Shown: in pieces, positions 47,374-55,658 of the stretch
How the letters are laid out: each line of letters begins with the position of its first letter
How positions within the stretch are numbered: the stretch's first letter is position 1
Source: an uncultured Eubacteriales bacterium
Lineage (GTDB): Bacteria > Bacillota > Clostridia > Oscillospirales > Oscillospiraceae
Assembly: GCA_900543625.1 (NCBI GenBank)
Contig: UQSF01000001.1
Coordinates: 169,474 to 233,473, forward strand
Direction: 5' to 3'
Length of the DNA stretch: 64,000 nt
Notes under the pieces: generated by a model
What the model saw: only the letters and a program-made list of their open reading frames with translations
Database searches by the model: none
What the model was told of the DNA's origin: nothing
Position numbers and translations under genes: made by a program

Positions 47374-48402
47374 TTACCAGATGCCGAGCACGTGCTGCAT
47401 CAGCAGGCTCATGCCCGCGATGCCGACCCAGCAGCAAAAGCCCATGATGAGCGGCTTGCCGCCGGTCTTGACGAGCTTGACGATGTTCGTGTTCAGTCCG
47501 ACGGCACACATGGCCATCACGATCAGGAACTTGCTGAGCGTCTTGAGCGGGGCGAACACGCTCGCCGACACGCCCACGCTCACGCACACGGTCGTGATCA
47601 CGGACGCGAGCAGGAAGTAGAGGATGAACATCGGGAAGATCTTCTTGAGATCCACTTTCGTGCCGTCGGTCTTGGCGCGCTTCGTGCGCACGAAGGCGAG
47701 CACGAGCGTGATCGGGATGATGGCCAGCGTGCGCGTGAGCTTTACGGTCACGGCCTTGTCGAGCGTCTGACTGCCGAGCCCATAGAGCGAGTCCCACGTG
47801 GAGGCTGCCGCCGTGACGGACGACGTGTCGTTGATGGCCGTGCCGGCGAAGATGCCGAACGCCTCGCCGTTTGTGGTCGAGAAGCCGAGCAGCGCGCCGA
47901 GCGCGGGGAAGAAGATGGCGGCGAGCATATTGAAGAAGAAAATGACCGAGATCGCCTGCGCAACCTCCTCGTCGTCGGCATCGATGACGGAGGCGGTCGC
48001 GGCGACGGCAGAGCCGCCGCAGATCGACGATCCGACACCCACGAGCGTCGAGATCTTGCCGGGGATGCGCATCAGCTTGTGCAGCAGCCACGACACGACG
48101 AGCGACGTCGTGATCGTCACGACGATGATCGGCAGCGACTGCTTGCCGGTCTGCCAGATGACGGACAGGTTCATGCCGAAGCCGAGCAGGATGACGGCGT
48201 ACTGCAGCACTTTTTTCGACACGAACGAGATGCCGGGCTGCGCCGCCGTCTTGTCGCGCCAGAGCAGCGTGACGATCATACCGGCGAGGATGCCGAACAC
48301 CGGGCCGCCGACGATCGGAAATTTCTGCCCAAGCAGCCAGCAGGGCACGGCCATGACGAGGCACACAAGGATGCCTTTCCAGTTTTTCTGAATGAAGTTC
48401 AT
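47374..48402 (-). CDS. YeiH/UPF0324-family putative sulfate exporter
   Basis: 342 residues, about ten membrane segments. Family marks: VGGPVFGILAGMIV near 32, ILLGFGMNLSVIWQ near 72, VGVGSSICGGSAVAATASVI near 122-141 and GTAINDTSSVTAAAS near 188. The family is predicted to export sulfate or sulfonate-like anions; direct proof is scarce. Divergent from a LysR-type gene, an arrangement common for this family. GGGGGGAAG precedes the ATG. Confidence 0.88.
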   Translation of the reverse strand: MNFIQKNWKGILVCLVMAVPCWLLGQKFPIVGGPVFGILAGMIVTLLWRDKTAAQPGISFVSKKVLQYAVILLGFGMNLSVIWQTGKQSLPIIVVTITTSLVVSWLLHKLMRIPGKISTLVGVGSSICGGSAVAATASVIDADDEEVAQAISVIFFFNMLAAIFFPALGALLGFSTTNGEAFGIFAGTAINDTSSVTAAASTWDSLYGLGSQTLDKAVTVKLTRTLAIIPITLVLAFVRTKRAKTDGTKVDLKKIFPMFILYFLLASVITTVCVSVGVSASVFAPLKTLSKFLIVMAMCAVGLNTNIVKLVKTGGKPLIMGFCCWVGIAGMSLLMQHVLGIW

Positions 48403-48476
48403 AGGGGGGAAGTCCCTTCTCTCTCAATGGTTTGTACAGAGCATCATAGCACAGCGAAACAATAAAGAAAAATGAT

Positions 48477-48510
48477 TTATCTTTATCTAACGATAATTTT
48501 GTGTTATGAT
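48477..48510 (+). promoter_or_regulatory. LysR-type operator and promoter
   Basis: TTATC-TAAC-GATAA (48483-48496) is a perfect inverted repeat with an extra TTATC at 48477, between the divergent yeiH-type and lysR genes. TATGAT at 48505 can serve as -10 of the regulator, with a -35-like TTTATC at 48482 overlapped by the repeat, consistent with autorepression. Confidence 0.5.
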
Positions 48511-48541
48511 TGCGGAAAACCACCGGGAAAGAGGGACGCTT

Positions 48542-49459
48542 ATGCTGGATTTTCGCGTGGAGACCTTTCTGGCCGTGTGCCGGCACATGAATTTCACGAA
48601 AGCGGCGCGGGAGCTGAGCATCACGCAGCCTGCGGTCTCGCACCACATACGCTATCTGGAGCAGGCATACGGCGCGGCGCTGTTCCGGCACAACGGCAAG
48701 CGCCTGCAGCTGACTGAGGCGGGGGAGATCCTGCGGCGGACGCTGCTGACGATGAAGCACGACGAGCAGCACCTGCAAAAGCGGATGCAGCAGGCGGCCA
48801 CCGGCACGCGCGACTATTCCTTCGGCGCAACGCTCTCGGTCGCGGAGTTCATGCTCAACGAGGCGCTCGGCCGGTTTTTGCACCTGCACCCGGACAGCCG
48901 CATCCGGATGCAGGTGGCGGATACAAAGGTGCTGCTGAGCAAGCTCGATTCCGGGGAGCTGGATTTTGCCGTGGTCGAGGGGGATTTCCCGAAGGCGGAG
49001 TATGACTTTTTCGTCTTTGGCACGGAGGAATATGTCGCTGCCGCAGCGCCGGACAAGGCCGCGCGTTACCGGGGGCGGCAGCTCACGCAGATGCTGGATG
49101 AGCCGCTGCTGCTGCGCGAGGAGGGCTCGGGCACGCGCGTGATCCTCGAATACTATCTCAAGGAGCGCGGTCTTGCGGCGGCGGACTTTGCCCGCACGGT
49201 CGAGATCGGCAACATCGGCGCGATCAAGACCCTGCTCAAGAGCGGCTACGGCGTGTCGTTTCTCTACCGTGCGGCCATCCGCCCGGAGGAGGCGGCGGGC
49301 ACGCTCGGTGTGATCGAGCTGAGCGATTTTCAGCTCCGGCACGACATCATGTTCCTCTTCCCGAAAAACAGCAACTTCCGCGCCGACTACACGACCATCT
49401 TTCAGGAGCTGCGCGCCTGTGCGCAGGCGGACGGCGCGTGCGCGTGCCCCGAAGCGTGA
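48542..49459 (+). CDS. LysR-family regulator divergent from the YeiH-type exporter
   Basis: 305 residues from ATG 48542 (AGAGGG upstream; the frame extends back to 48506 across the -10 box). Helix-turn-helix MNFTKAARELSITQPAVSHHIRYLEQ (cited: FTKAARELSITQPAVSHHI), then a two-lobe effector domain. Such YeiE/CysB-like regulators commonly control the neighbouring YeiH. The ligand is not known. A clear terminator follows. Confidence 0.9.
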   Translation: MLDFRVETFLAVCRHMNFTKAARELSITQPAVSHHIRYLEQAYGAALFRHNGKRLQLTEAGEILRRTLLTMKHDEQHLQKRMQQAATGTRDYSFGATLSVAEFMLNEALGRFLHLHPDSRIRMQVADTKVLLSKLDSGELDFAVVEGDFPKAEYDFFVFGTEEYVAAAAPDKAARYRGRQLTQMLDEPLLLREEGSGTRVILEYYLKERGLAAADFARTVEIGNIGAIKTLLKSGYGVSFLYRAAIRPEEAAGTLGVIELSDFQLRHDIMFLFPKNSNFRADYTTIFQELRACAQADGACACPEA

Positions 49460-49504
49460 AAAAGCATCCGCAATGCCCGGTAGGCACTGCGGATGCTCTT
49501 TTTA
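49460..49504 (+). terminator. Terminator after the LysR gene
   Basis: AAAAAGCATCCGCA and TGCGGATGCT flank a 15-base loop; CTTTTT follows. Confidence 0.8.
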
Positions 49505-49543
49505 TGGGGTCATATATTCCGGGACACTGTCGTGCGCTGCGCG

Positions 49544-49960
49544 CTATGCGTAGTTTCGCAGCAGCTGTTTGTAGAAATCGACCGCGATGGGGAGCTTGTC
49601 GATGCTGATGTTCTCGTTTTCTCCGTGCACGGATGCGTACTGCTGGTCGTCGATGTCGATGGGCGCGAAGCGGATCACGGCGTGGAGAGGTCTGTGAAGC
49701 GTCTCGCGTCCGTGCCTGCCGGCAGGATGAACGGGGCGACGGCAGCATAGGGAAAGACCGCCTGCGCCGTTTCCTTCACGTACTGATAGCCGCGGCTGTC
49801 AAGGGACGTGGGCTTGTAGTATTCGTTGTCCTCGCCGCGCAGGACGATCCGCACGCCGTGGCACTCTGCCATCTTGCGCAGGGTGTCGAGATCTTTTTCG
49901 AAGTCCGCGTCGTTGATGCAGCGCAGAAATGCCTGCGCCCGGCAGAACGTCACTGAAGCA
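49544..49960 (-). pseudogene. M20-family peptidase remnant (3' end only, frameshifted)
   Basis: About the last 135 codons of an M20 metallopeptidase. The first frame reads ...RCINDADFEKDLDTLRKMAE (up to 20 shown)... and PAGTDARRFTDLS, then breaks near 49680; after one missing base the frame resumes as HAVIRFAPIDID...ASVHGENENIS...FYKQLLRNYA and stops at 49544. The N-terminal two thirds, including the first zinc ligands, are gone. It abuts the truncated MFS gene, so a deletion removed the 3' end of one and the 5' part of the other. Confidence 0.75.
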
Positions 49961-50940
49961 GATGACAATTTCTGCGGCGGAAAACACCGCGCAGCCGAGG
50001 ATGATGGGCAGCTTCTTGCCCTTGCGCTTGGCGAATGTGTTGATCAGCGGATACATCAGCAGCGAGCCCGCGATGGAGATCGCCAGGATCAGCACGGAGT
50101 GCGTCTCCGGCAGACTCATGAGCGAGGTGACATAGTACATGATGCACGCCTGGAAAAACGCCATGCCCGTGTTTTCGAGCAGCTGCCCGAGCGTCACGAG
50201 GCGAAAGTGCGGATCGGAAAATGCGTGCCTGAGTGATTCGCCCAGCGACACGTTCGGGAGCACGGAGTGCACGTAGTCCTTTTCCCGGATGGTGCAGGCC
50301 GGGATCATCAGCAGGATGATGCCGATGAGCGTGTAGATGCCGAAGGTCGTGCGCCACGCCCACAGTGTTGCCAGTCCCGCGCCCTTGAACAGGCTCACGA
50401 TCACCGGGCTCACATAGCCGAGTGCGCTGCCCGTCACGAAGAAGAACGAGCTGACCGTGTAGGCGTTGACTCTCAGTGGCCCGTCCTGGATCAGCTCGGG
50501 AATGAGCGCGTTGTGCGGGATCATGTAGAGCGTGAAGAAGAAGTAGTACCCCCACATGAACGCCGCGATCCACACGGCGTTGAGCCCGCTGACCTTGCCG
50601 AGCGGGACGAAGAACATGAGCAGCGCACACAGACCGAACGGGATGGCGGCCTTTTTCATCAGCGGGATCCGGCGGCCGTCGGGGTGCCTGCTCTTGTCGG
50701 AGCAGGATGCGATGAGCGGGTCGGTGACGGCGTCAATGATGTGACCAATGGCCTTGATCAGCCCGATAATCGTGAGAATCCCCAACACGATCCTCCCTTG
50801 CGGGATGAGATTGGGGATTCCCGATTCTTTGGACGGCTGATAAAAATAGATGAGGTAGTTGTTGAGCATGGTCGTAAACAGACCCACGGCAAACTGCGGC
50901 AGGCACAGTCTTACAATCAGCGACGTATCTATTTTTTCAT
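49930..50940 (-). pseudogene. MFS (GPH-type) transporter, frameshifted at the start and truncated
   Basis: The coding frame from codon 37 on (GTG 50887) gives about ten membrane segments with DAVTDPLIASCSDKSRHPDGRR (cited: DPLIASCSDKSRHPDGRR), the loop 2-3 motif of the glycoside-pentoside-hexuronide group. Upstream, ATG 50940 with GAGGTGAC reads ATG AAA AAA TAG; one more A in the A6 tract would give MKKIDTSLIVRLCLPQFAVG in frame with the rest. At the 3' end, after CFSDV, the frame runs into the M20 remnant out of frame. Hence two lesions; probably non-functional. Confidence 0.75.
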
Positions 50941-50953
50941 GTCACCTCGAGAT

Positions 50954-51454
50954 TTACTTGTTCGACTTGATGTATCTCAGCGCGCAGACGTCATCGCCCT
51001 TCGCAATGGCCTTGGGCAGCTCGAGGCGTGCGTCAAAGCAGCTGCCGATGCCGTGGTCGCCGCACATGGCGATGTCGCACAGTCTGGCGATCTCCTCGTC
51101 GCTGCAGCCGGCCTTCTGCCAGGCCTTGACCAGCGGGCAGTAGTGGAAATCGAGATAGAGCGTGTCGTCTGTATTTTCGACGAGATCCATCTCGAACACC
51201 CATCTGGCCGCGCGGGTGAACAGCGTCTTTCTCAGACCCTTGAGGCTCTTGGTGCCGCTCTTTTTCTGCAGGTCGGTGCCCTGCGAAATGCCGCATCTCG
51301 TGATAGCCGCCGAGGCAAACTCCTCCGGATCCAGACCGCGCTTTTCGGCCTCGTCCACCAGCAGATACAGCCAGAATGCGCGGTGCTCCAGCAGCTCGCG
51401 GATCCTGACGATGAGCTTGTTCTTGATTCTCGCCTCGTTGACGATCTTAGACAT
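50954..51454 (-). CDS. L-2-amino-thiazoline-4-carboxylate hydrolase family protein
   Basis: 166 residues, helical. Typical positions of the ATC-hydrolase family are visible: HYCPLVKAWQKAGCSDEEIARLC (cited: YCPLVKAWQKAGCSDEEIA) near 105-127 and CDIAMCGDHGIGS near 128-140. The family was named for cysteine formation from a thiazoline, but most members are of unknown activity and co-occur with peptidase and transporter genes, as here. It lies just upstream of the broken MFS gene in the same direction. GGAGGAAG precedes the ATG. Confidence 0.75.
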   Translation of the reverse strand: MSKIVNEARIKNKLIVRIRELLEHRAFWLYLLVDEAEKRGLDPEEFASAAITRCGISQGTDLQKKSGTKSLKGLRKTLFTRAARWVFEMDLVENTDDTLYLDFHYCPLVKAWQKAGCSDEEIARLCDIAMCGDHGIGSCFDARLELPKAIAKGDDVCALRYIKSNK

Positions 51455-51520
51455 GATTTCTTCCTCCTGTTGTGTTTCATTACCATTTGCACGCGCTTTT
51501 GCGCGTTAGCACCGAGTGTA

Positions 51521-51960
51521 TCACATTTCCAGCTGCTTGTCCATCAAACAGACATCTGTCTGAATATCAATCTTTTGAGAAATAAGCTCTACAAACTCCG
51601 GGATTGTCACCATGGAGGATATAACCTCTTTCACCTCGGTTTCCAGTTTGGTGCCGCTGTAATACTTGTTGGCAAGAGAACAGCTGATCCCGTTTCTATC
51701 TCTTCCGGATATGCACCGATAGGAAATATATCTCGGATAATAACCTTCTTTTTCGTTTTTCTTTTTCCTTGGCGGCGCAGTATAACCAAAGATGTTTTTT
51801 CCGCAGTCTGGACATCTGATCAGGCCGGTCAGTGGATAAACGGTCGTACTGTCACTTCGGGTTTTTCGATGGGCAACATTCTTTTTCAGCCGCTCTGCTG
51901 CTTTTGCAAAAGTCTCCTTGCTGACAATCGGTTCATGTACGCCATATGCAAACAGCAAAA
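51521..51960 (-). pseudogene. Serine recombinase fragment (recombinase/zinc-ribbon region only)
   Basis: The coherent part begins near HEPIVSKETFAKAAERLKK and continues through RCPDCGKNIFGY (zinc-ribbon CxxC) and YRCISGRDRNG, ending MDKQLEM. This is the central Recombinase/zinc-beta-ribbon portion of a large serine recombinase. The catalytic N-terminal domain is missing, replaced by the terminator of the DUF4405 gene, and the coiled-coil C-terminus is short. Base composition is clearly more AT-rich than the core. A remnant of an integrated element. Confidence 0.7.
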
Positions 51961-51977
51961 GCAACAGCTTGAAAATA

Positions 51978-52032
51978 AAAAAACGCTGCAATCTTCGCCA
52001 TATAATTGGACGCAAATTGCAGCGTTTTATCA
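51978..52032 (-). terminator. Terminator of the redox/hydrolase cluster
   Basis: Perfect 13-base arms AAAACGCTGCAAT (51981-51993) and ATTGCAGCGTTTT (52017-52029), with a T run on the minus strand just after the DUF4405 stop. Confidence 0.82.
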
Positions 52033-52035
52033 CAC

Positions 52036-52713
52036 TCAATGTAAATAAAAAGTGGGCAGCCATTTCAACAGCATTGATATAAGATATCCAATCAGCACGA
52101 ACATCACCATTACGGAGAGATAGTCGATCAGAAAGATGAGCACCGGCTCGGTATAATCGTAGAATACGAAGTGGCTTCTGAGCAGCAGATACAAACTAAC
52201 GCCTCTGCGTCGGAAGGCGAACGCGCCATACGCTGCCCAAAGCCAGCCGATCAGTCGCAGGCTCCATGTCCGCAGGGGCGAAGACGGCAAGTGCTTGCGC
52301 GCCATCGCCAGCATCATGCTCCAGTGAAATCCCAGATGCAGGCTCATACAGATGAAGCTCCAGTAAGCGCAGAGGATATGCACCTGCTGTGCAAGCTCAT
52401 AGCCACCGTGCTTGGGAAGAAACGCAAACACATGGCGGGACAGCACAATGCCGCTGATCATGGAGCCGACCATGCACAGGAAAATCAGCCCTGCCAGTGC
52501 CGTCTGCACGATGCGCAGGGGCGTGTAGCGCCCCCGCGGCACAGCTTGAATCCATCGGCGGTTCAAAACATGGTGCGCCACGGACAAGGCGAACATTCCC
52601 ATGCCGATCCACTCATGGGCTGCCTCACCCACAAGGCCATAGGCCATCAGAAGCAGCATGGACACCGACATGGCCGCATCTACGGCGATTTTTATTTTGA
52701 GAGTTGGTTTCAT
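52036..52713 (-). CDS. DUF4405 membrane protein (cytochrome b561-like)
   Basis: 225 residues, five to six membrane segments. His residues lie in membrane helices: ALSVAHHVLNRRW near 44, QQVHILCAYWSFICMSLHLGFHW near 118-140 (cited: QVHILCAYWSF, SLHLGFHW). The paired His could bind haem as in related b-type cytochromes, but this is not established for DUF4405. It is the last gene of the redox cluster and could link quinol oxidation to the exported flavodoxins; inference. Confidence 0.75.
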   Translation of the reverse strand: MKPTLKIKIAVDAAMSVSMLLLMAYGLVGEAAHEWIGMGMFALSVAHHVLNRRWIQAVPRGRYTPLRIVQTALAGLIFLCMVGSMISGIVLSRHVFAFLPKHGGYELAQQVHILCAYWSFICMSLHLGFHWSMMLAMARKHLPSSPLRTWSLRLIGWLWAAYGAFAFRRRGVSLYLLLRSHFVFYDYTEPVLIFLIDYLSVMVMFVLIGYLISMLLKWLPTFYLH

Positions 52714-52717
52714 GTCC

Positions 52718-53599
52718 TCATCCTTTGCTGTGAGAGATCACCCAGTTCAAATTGTCTGGGTCATCAAAGAGCACATTGGCTCCGCCGTGGTAGTTATAAA
52801 TGCCCTTTTCGTTGAAGAAGGCGTTGTCGGGTGTTTCGATGCGCAGAACTTTGTCGATGTCGGTATCGCTCCAACCGGCGTTTTCATAGGCTTCGTGGAG
52901 ATTTTCGTAGGCCGAGCGGGCCTTGGCGCTGCCGTAATACTCGTCGCCCTCGGCCATGTAGATATAGATTGCCACACTATTCTCCGCAATGGGTGCATAG
53001 CTGCCATCCCACTGAGAAGCACCGTGGAGATAGGCGGCGTACAGGTCGGGCCGCATGGCTACCGCACGGGACATGGTCTCGCCGCCTGCGGAATACCCTG
53101 CGGCATAGACCCGGCCGATATCCACGGCAAAATTCTCGATGAAGTATTCCGTCAACTCAATGGCCTGCCGGGCAGATTTTTCGCCCCAGTCCGTGAGCTG
53201 CGCAGAAACCACGATCATCTCCGTGTCCAGCTTTGTCCATGCGGTGAAGCCGCTCCAGTTCAGATTGCTGCCGGAAGAATCTTCGCCAAACCACATCATG
53301 CCATAGCCAGGCATGACCACCATCATCGGGAACTTGCGGCTGCCGTCGTAGCTCTCCGGCAGATAGTAGCTGTAATGGATGTCGCCGTCGGCGCCGGAGA
53401 AAATTTGCTCCGCAAACAGGCCTGTTTGAACCGGCTCGGATGTGGCTGCCGATGATGTGCTTTCCGACGGTTCAACAGTGGGTGTGCCACTCGGTTCAGG
53501 TGTCGTTTCCGGCTGTGGCGATGCTGCCGTACCGGCTCCGCACCCCGCGAGAGTCAGTATCAACACAAGAGTTACAGCAAGCGAAAAAAATCGCTTCAC
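52718..53599 (-). CDS. Secreted alpha/beta-hydrolase lipoprotein (PHB-depolymerase/esterase-like)
   Basis: 293 residues starting at GTG 53599, which overlaps the ancestral stop of the aldo/keto reductase (GTGA). Lipoprotein signal (LTLAGCG, Cys20), a Pro/Thr/Ser-rich linker to about 60, then the hydrolase domain with YYLPESYDGSRKFPMMVVMPGYG (cited: PMMVVMPGYG) and nucleophile elbow GYSAGGET. A His near FNEKGIYNYHGGAN is a possible active-site residue. It acts outside the cell; substrate unknown. Confidence 0.8.
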   Translation of the reverse strand: MKRFFSLAVTLVLILTLAGCGAGTAASPQPETTPEPSGTPTVEPSESTSSAATSEPVQTGLFAEQIFSGADGDIHYSYYLPESYDGSRKFPMMVVMPGYGMMWFGEDSSGSNLNWSGFTAWTKLDTEMIVVSAQLTDWGEKSARQAIELTEYFIENFAVDIGRVYAAGYSAGGETMSRAVAMRPDLYAAYLHGASQWDGSYAPIAENSVAIYIYMAEGDEYYGSAKARSAYENLHEAYENAGWSDTDIDKVLRIETPDNAFFNEKGIYNYHGGANVLFDDPDNLNWVISHSKG

Positions 53600-53703
53600 T
53601 TCTGCTCGTCCACCGGCGGAACCATTTCCGCGTACTTTTTGAGCATTTCCGGGGTGCTGGTGTAGTAGCGCACATTCTTGTTAAGGGTGGTGATCTGCGC
53701 CAT
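53596..53703 (-). pseudogene. Detached C-terminal codons of the aldo/keto reductase
   Basis: Directly after the TAA at 53706-53704 the same frame continues MAQITTLNKNVRYYTSTP and ends PPVDEQK with TGA at 53598, as expected for an aldo/keto reductase C-terminus. GAG TAA ATG fits an original GAG GAA ATG with one base changed. Without readthrough these 35 residues are lost, and ribosomes no longer reach the GTGA overlap with the next gene. Confidence 0.7.
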
Positions 53704-54429
53704 TTACTCATTCGTCAGGACGAAGTCAAACAGGTCAAAGTTAGACTTAATATGGTAGCCAGGGATCACGATATTGCCGCTCTGAATGTGCCAGCGGAGA
53801 ATGATCTGGGGCGCGGATTTGCCGTACTTCTTGCCAAGCTGGGCAAACAGCGGCTCCTGAAGCAGCGCCTTATCGCCGTGGCCCAGCGGATACCATGCCT
53901 GCGGCACGATACCGTTCTCCTTCAGGAAGACTTTCAGCTCCGGTTCCTGGTTATAGGGGTGCAGCTCGGTCTGCAAAATCGTGGGTTTTACTTCACAGAG
54001 GGAAAGAATCTCCTCAACCTGCTCCTTTTTGAAGTTGGACAGACCGATGGCGCGCACCTTGCCCTCCTTGTACGCCTTCTCCATCTGACGGTAGCCCGCC
54101 ACATAGTTGCCTGCGGGCTGGTGGATCAGCAGCAGGTCGATGTAGGGGGTATCCAGACGGGCAAGTGTCTTGTCCACTGCGTCGGGCTGCTCATAGAAGC
54201 TGGGCCACAGCTTGGTTTCGAGAAAAATCTCCTCCCGCTGCAAGCCGGACTTCTTCATAGCGCGGCCGACTGCCTTTTCATTCACATAGGCGTTGGCGGT
54301 GTCGATCAGGTGATAGCCGTTCTGCAAGGCGCTGACGCAGGAGGCCTCCGCCTCGTCCGGGGTCAAAAGAAATGTGCCAATACCGGCCATCGGCATTTTT
54401 ACGCCGTTATTGAGAGTTGCGTATTTCAT
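53704..54429 (-). CDS. Aldo/keto reductase, cut short by an in-frame stop
   Basis: 241 residues from ATG 54429 (AAGGAGG upstream; the frame opens to 54495). Active-site residues are in place: DTANAYVNEKAVG (Asp, Tyr), ETKLWPSF (Lys) and LLIHQPAGNY (His), plus the NADPH motif GLSNF and IPGYHIKSN. The family reduces aldehydes and ketones. It ends at TAA 53706-53704, about 36 codons early; the missing C-terminal loop contributes to the substrate pocket in this family, so activity is doubtful. Confidence 0.8.
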   Translation of the reverse strand: MKYATLNNGVKMPMAGIGTFLLTPDEAEASCVSALQNGYHLIDTANAYVNEKAVGRAMKKSGLQREEIFLETKLWPSFYEQPDAVDKTLARLDTPYIDLLLIHQPAGNYVAGYRQMEKAYKEGKVRAIGLSNFKKEQVEEILSLCEVKPTILQTELHPYNQEPELKVFLKENGIVPQAWYPLGHGDKALLQEPLFAQLGKKYGKSAPQIILRWHIQSGNIVIPGYHIKSNFDLFDFVLTNE

Positions 54430-54442
54430 AAAATATTCCTCC

Positions 54443-54892
54443 TTAAATGTTCTTTCCAAGTTTCGTGGCTTCGTTTTTATTGATCGCCATGCCACCGTAG
54501 GTCATGCCATAGAGGGCGGCAAAGCGCTTCATGGTGTACTCGCCCGCATCCAGCATCCATTTTTCCGGAGCCGCGCCCTGAAACACAAAATACAGCTTGC
54601 GTCCGGACAGTTCGCCGTCCTCTACCTTGCCGTAGAAACGATCCAGCACGTTGCGCACGCTGCCGCAGATGTTGTGCCAATACAGGGGTGAGCCGATGAC
54701 GACGATGTCCGCCTGCTTCATGGCATCAATGACAGCATCCAGCCCGTCGCCGGGGAGGTTCTGGCCGCATGCACCGATGGTGTAGTCCGTAAGGTTCAAA
54801 GTCTCATATTCGTGATCTTTCAGCAGCTCTGCCGCCAGTGCGGCGGTGTTCCCGTTTTTGTTGGGACTGCCGTTGATAAATAAAATGCTCAT
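54443..54892 (-). CDS. Flavodoxin-like NAD(P)H-dependent FMN oxidoreductase
   Basis: 149 residues, cytoplasmic. FMN phosphate loop INGSPNKNGNTAALA near 5-20; GSPLYWHNICGSVRNVLDRF near 67 contacts the flavin. Short for the Flavodoxin_2/FMN-reductase families but complete. Lies between the aldo/keto reductase and CMD-cupin genes with spacings of 11-13 bases. Confidence 0.82.
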   Translation of the reverse strand: MSILFINGSPNKNGNTAALAAELLKDHEYETLNLTDYTIGACGQNLPGDGLDAVIDAMKQADIVVIGSPLYWHNICGSVRNVLDRFYGKVEDGELSGRKLYFVFQGAAPEKWMLDAGEYTMKRFAALYGMTYGGMAINKNEATKLGKNI

Positions 54893-54903
54893 AGTGATGC
54901 TCC

Positions 54904-55653
54904 TTATTTCAGTTTTTGATATTCTTCTTCACTCACCGGCTCACACCACTGACTGCGGCAGTTTTCTCCAGGTACTTCCATAGCCAGATGGGAGAACCAG
55001 CTGTCCGGCGCAGCGCCGTGCCAGTGCTTGACGCTGGGGGCAATGTTGATCACATCGCCGGGGTGCAGCTCCTGTGGTTCCTTGCCCCATTCCTGATAGT
55101 AGCCCCAGCCTGCCACGCAGACGAGGATCTGCCCGCCGCCCTTGTCCGCCTCGTGGATGTGCCAGTTGTTACGGCAGCCGGGTTCAAAGGTTACATTGAA
55201 TATTTTAACCTGCGCCGTGGAAACCGGCGCAAGATAGCTCTGCCCGCTGAAATACTGTGCGAAACCGTCATTGGGCGCTCCGATGGGGAAGACCATACTG
55301 CTCTGGTGCAGCTGCTTTTCATCAGTGTTTTCCGCATCTGCCCAGATGTCCTTTGCCATGCGGAATGCTGCCCATGCCTTCGGCCAACCCGCATAAAATG
55401 CGGCGTGTGTCAGGATCTCCGCAATTTCGCTGCGGGTGATCCCATTTTCCTTTGCCATTGCCAGATGATGACCGAAGGAAGTATCCGTCAGCCCCTGCGC
55501 CATCAGCGCTGTCACGGTGATGAGGGAACGGTCGCGTGCGGAAAGCTCGCTTTCCCGGCTCCAAACCTCACCGAAAAGAACATCATCATTGAGCTGTGCG
55601 AACTTCGGCGCAAATTCACCTAAAATATCCCTGCCCGCTGTTATTTTCTTCAT
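54904..55653 (-). CDS. Carboxymuconolactone decarboxylase-like protein fused to a cupin
   Basis: 249 residues from ATG 55653 (GGAGTGA upstream). Residues 1-110 form the AhpD/CMD helical domain (LITVTALMAQGLTD, LTHAAFYAGWPKAWAAF); the CxxC of peroxidase-type AhpD is absent. Residues 120-249 form a cupin with metal ligands in NNWHIHEADKGGGQ and HWHGA. Proteins of this layout sit with flavodoxins and aldo/keto reductases in many gut bacteria. Function unresolved; the cupin His/Glu/His set suggests a metal centre. Confidence 0.83.
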   Translation of the reverse strand: MKKITAGRDILGEFAPKFAQLNDDVLFGEVWSRESELSARDRSLITVTALMAQGLTDTSFGHHLAMAKENGITRSEIAEILTHAAFYAGWPKAWAAFRMAKDIWADAENTDEKQLHQSSMVFPIGAPNDGFAQYFSGQSYLAPVSTAQVKIFNVTFEPGCRNNWHIHEADKGGGQILVCVAGWGYYQEWGKEPQELHPGDVINIAPSVKHWHGAAPDSWFSHLAMEVPGENCRSQWCEPVSEEEYQKLK

Positions 55654-55658
55654 GTCGG

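Noticed and set aside
47261..49342. 693-codon minus-strand frame spanning the LysR gene and the YeiH-type gene
   Set aside because: It crosses a terminator and a divergent promoter and is out of frame with both well-supported proteins; high GC explains the lack of stops.
51960..52063. N-terminal extension MAAHFLFTLSVIKR... of the recombinase fragment
   Set aside because: These codons come from the DUF4405 terminator hairpin and the tail of that gene read in another frame, not from a recombinase.
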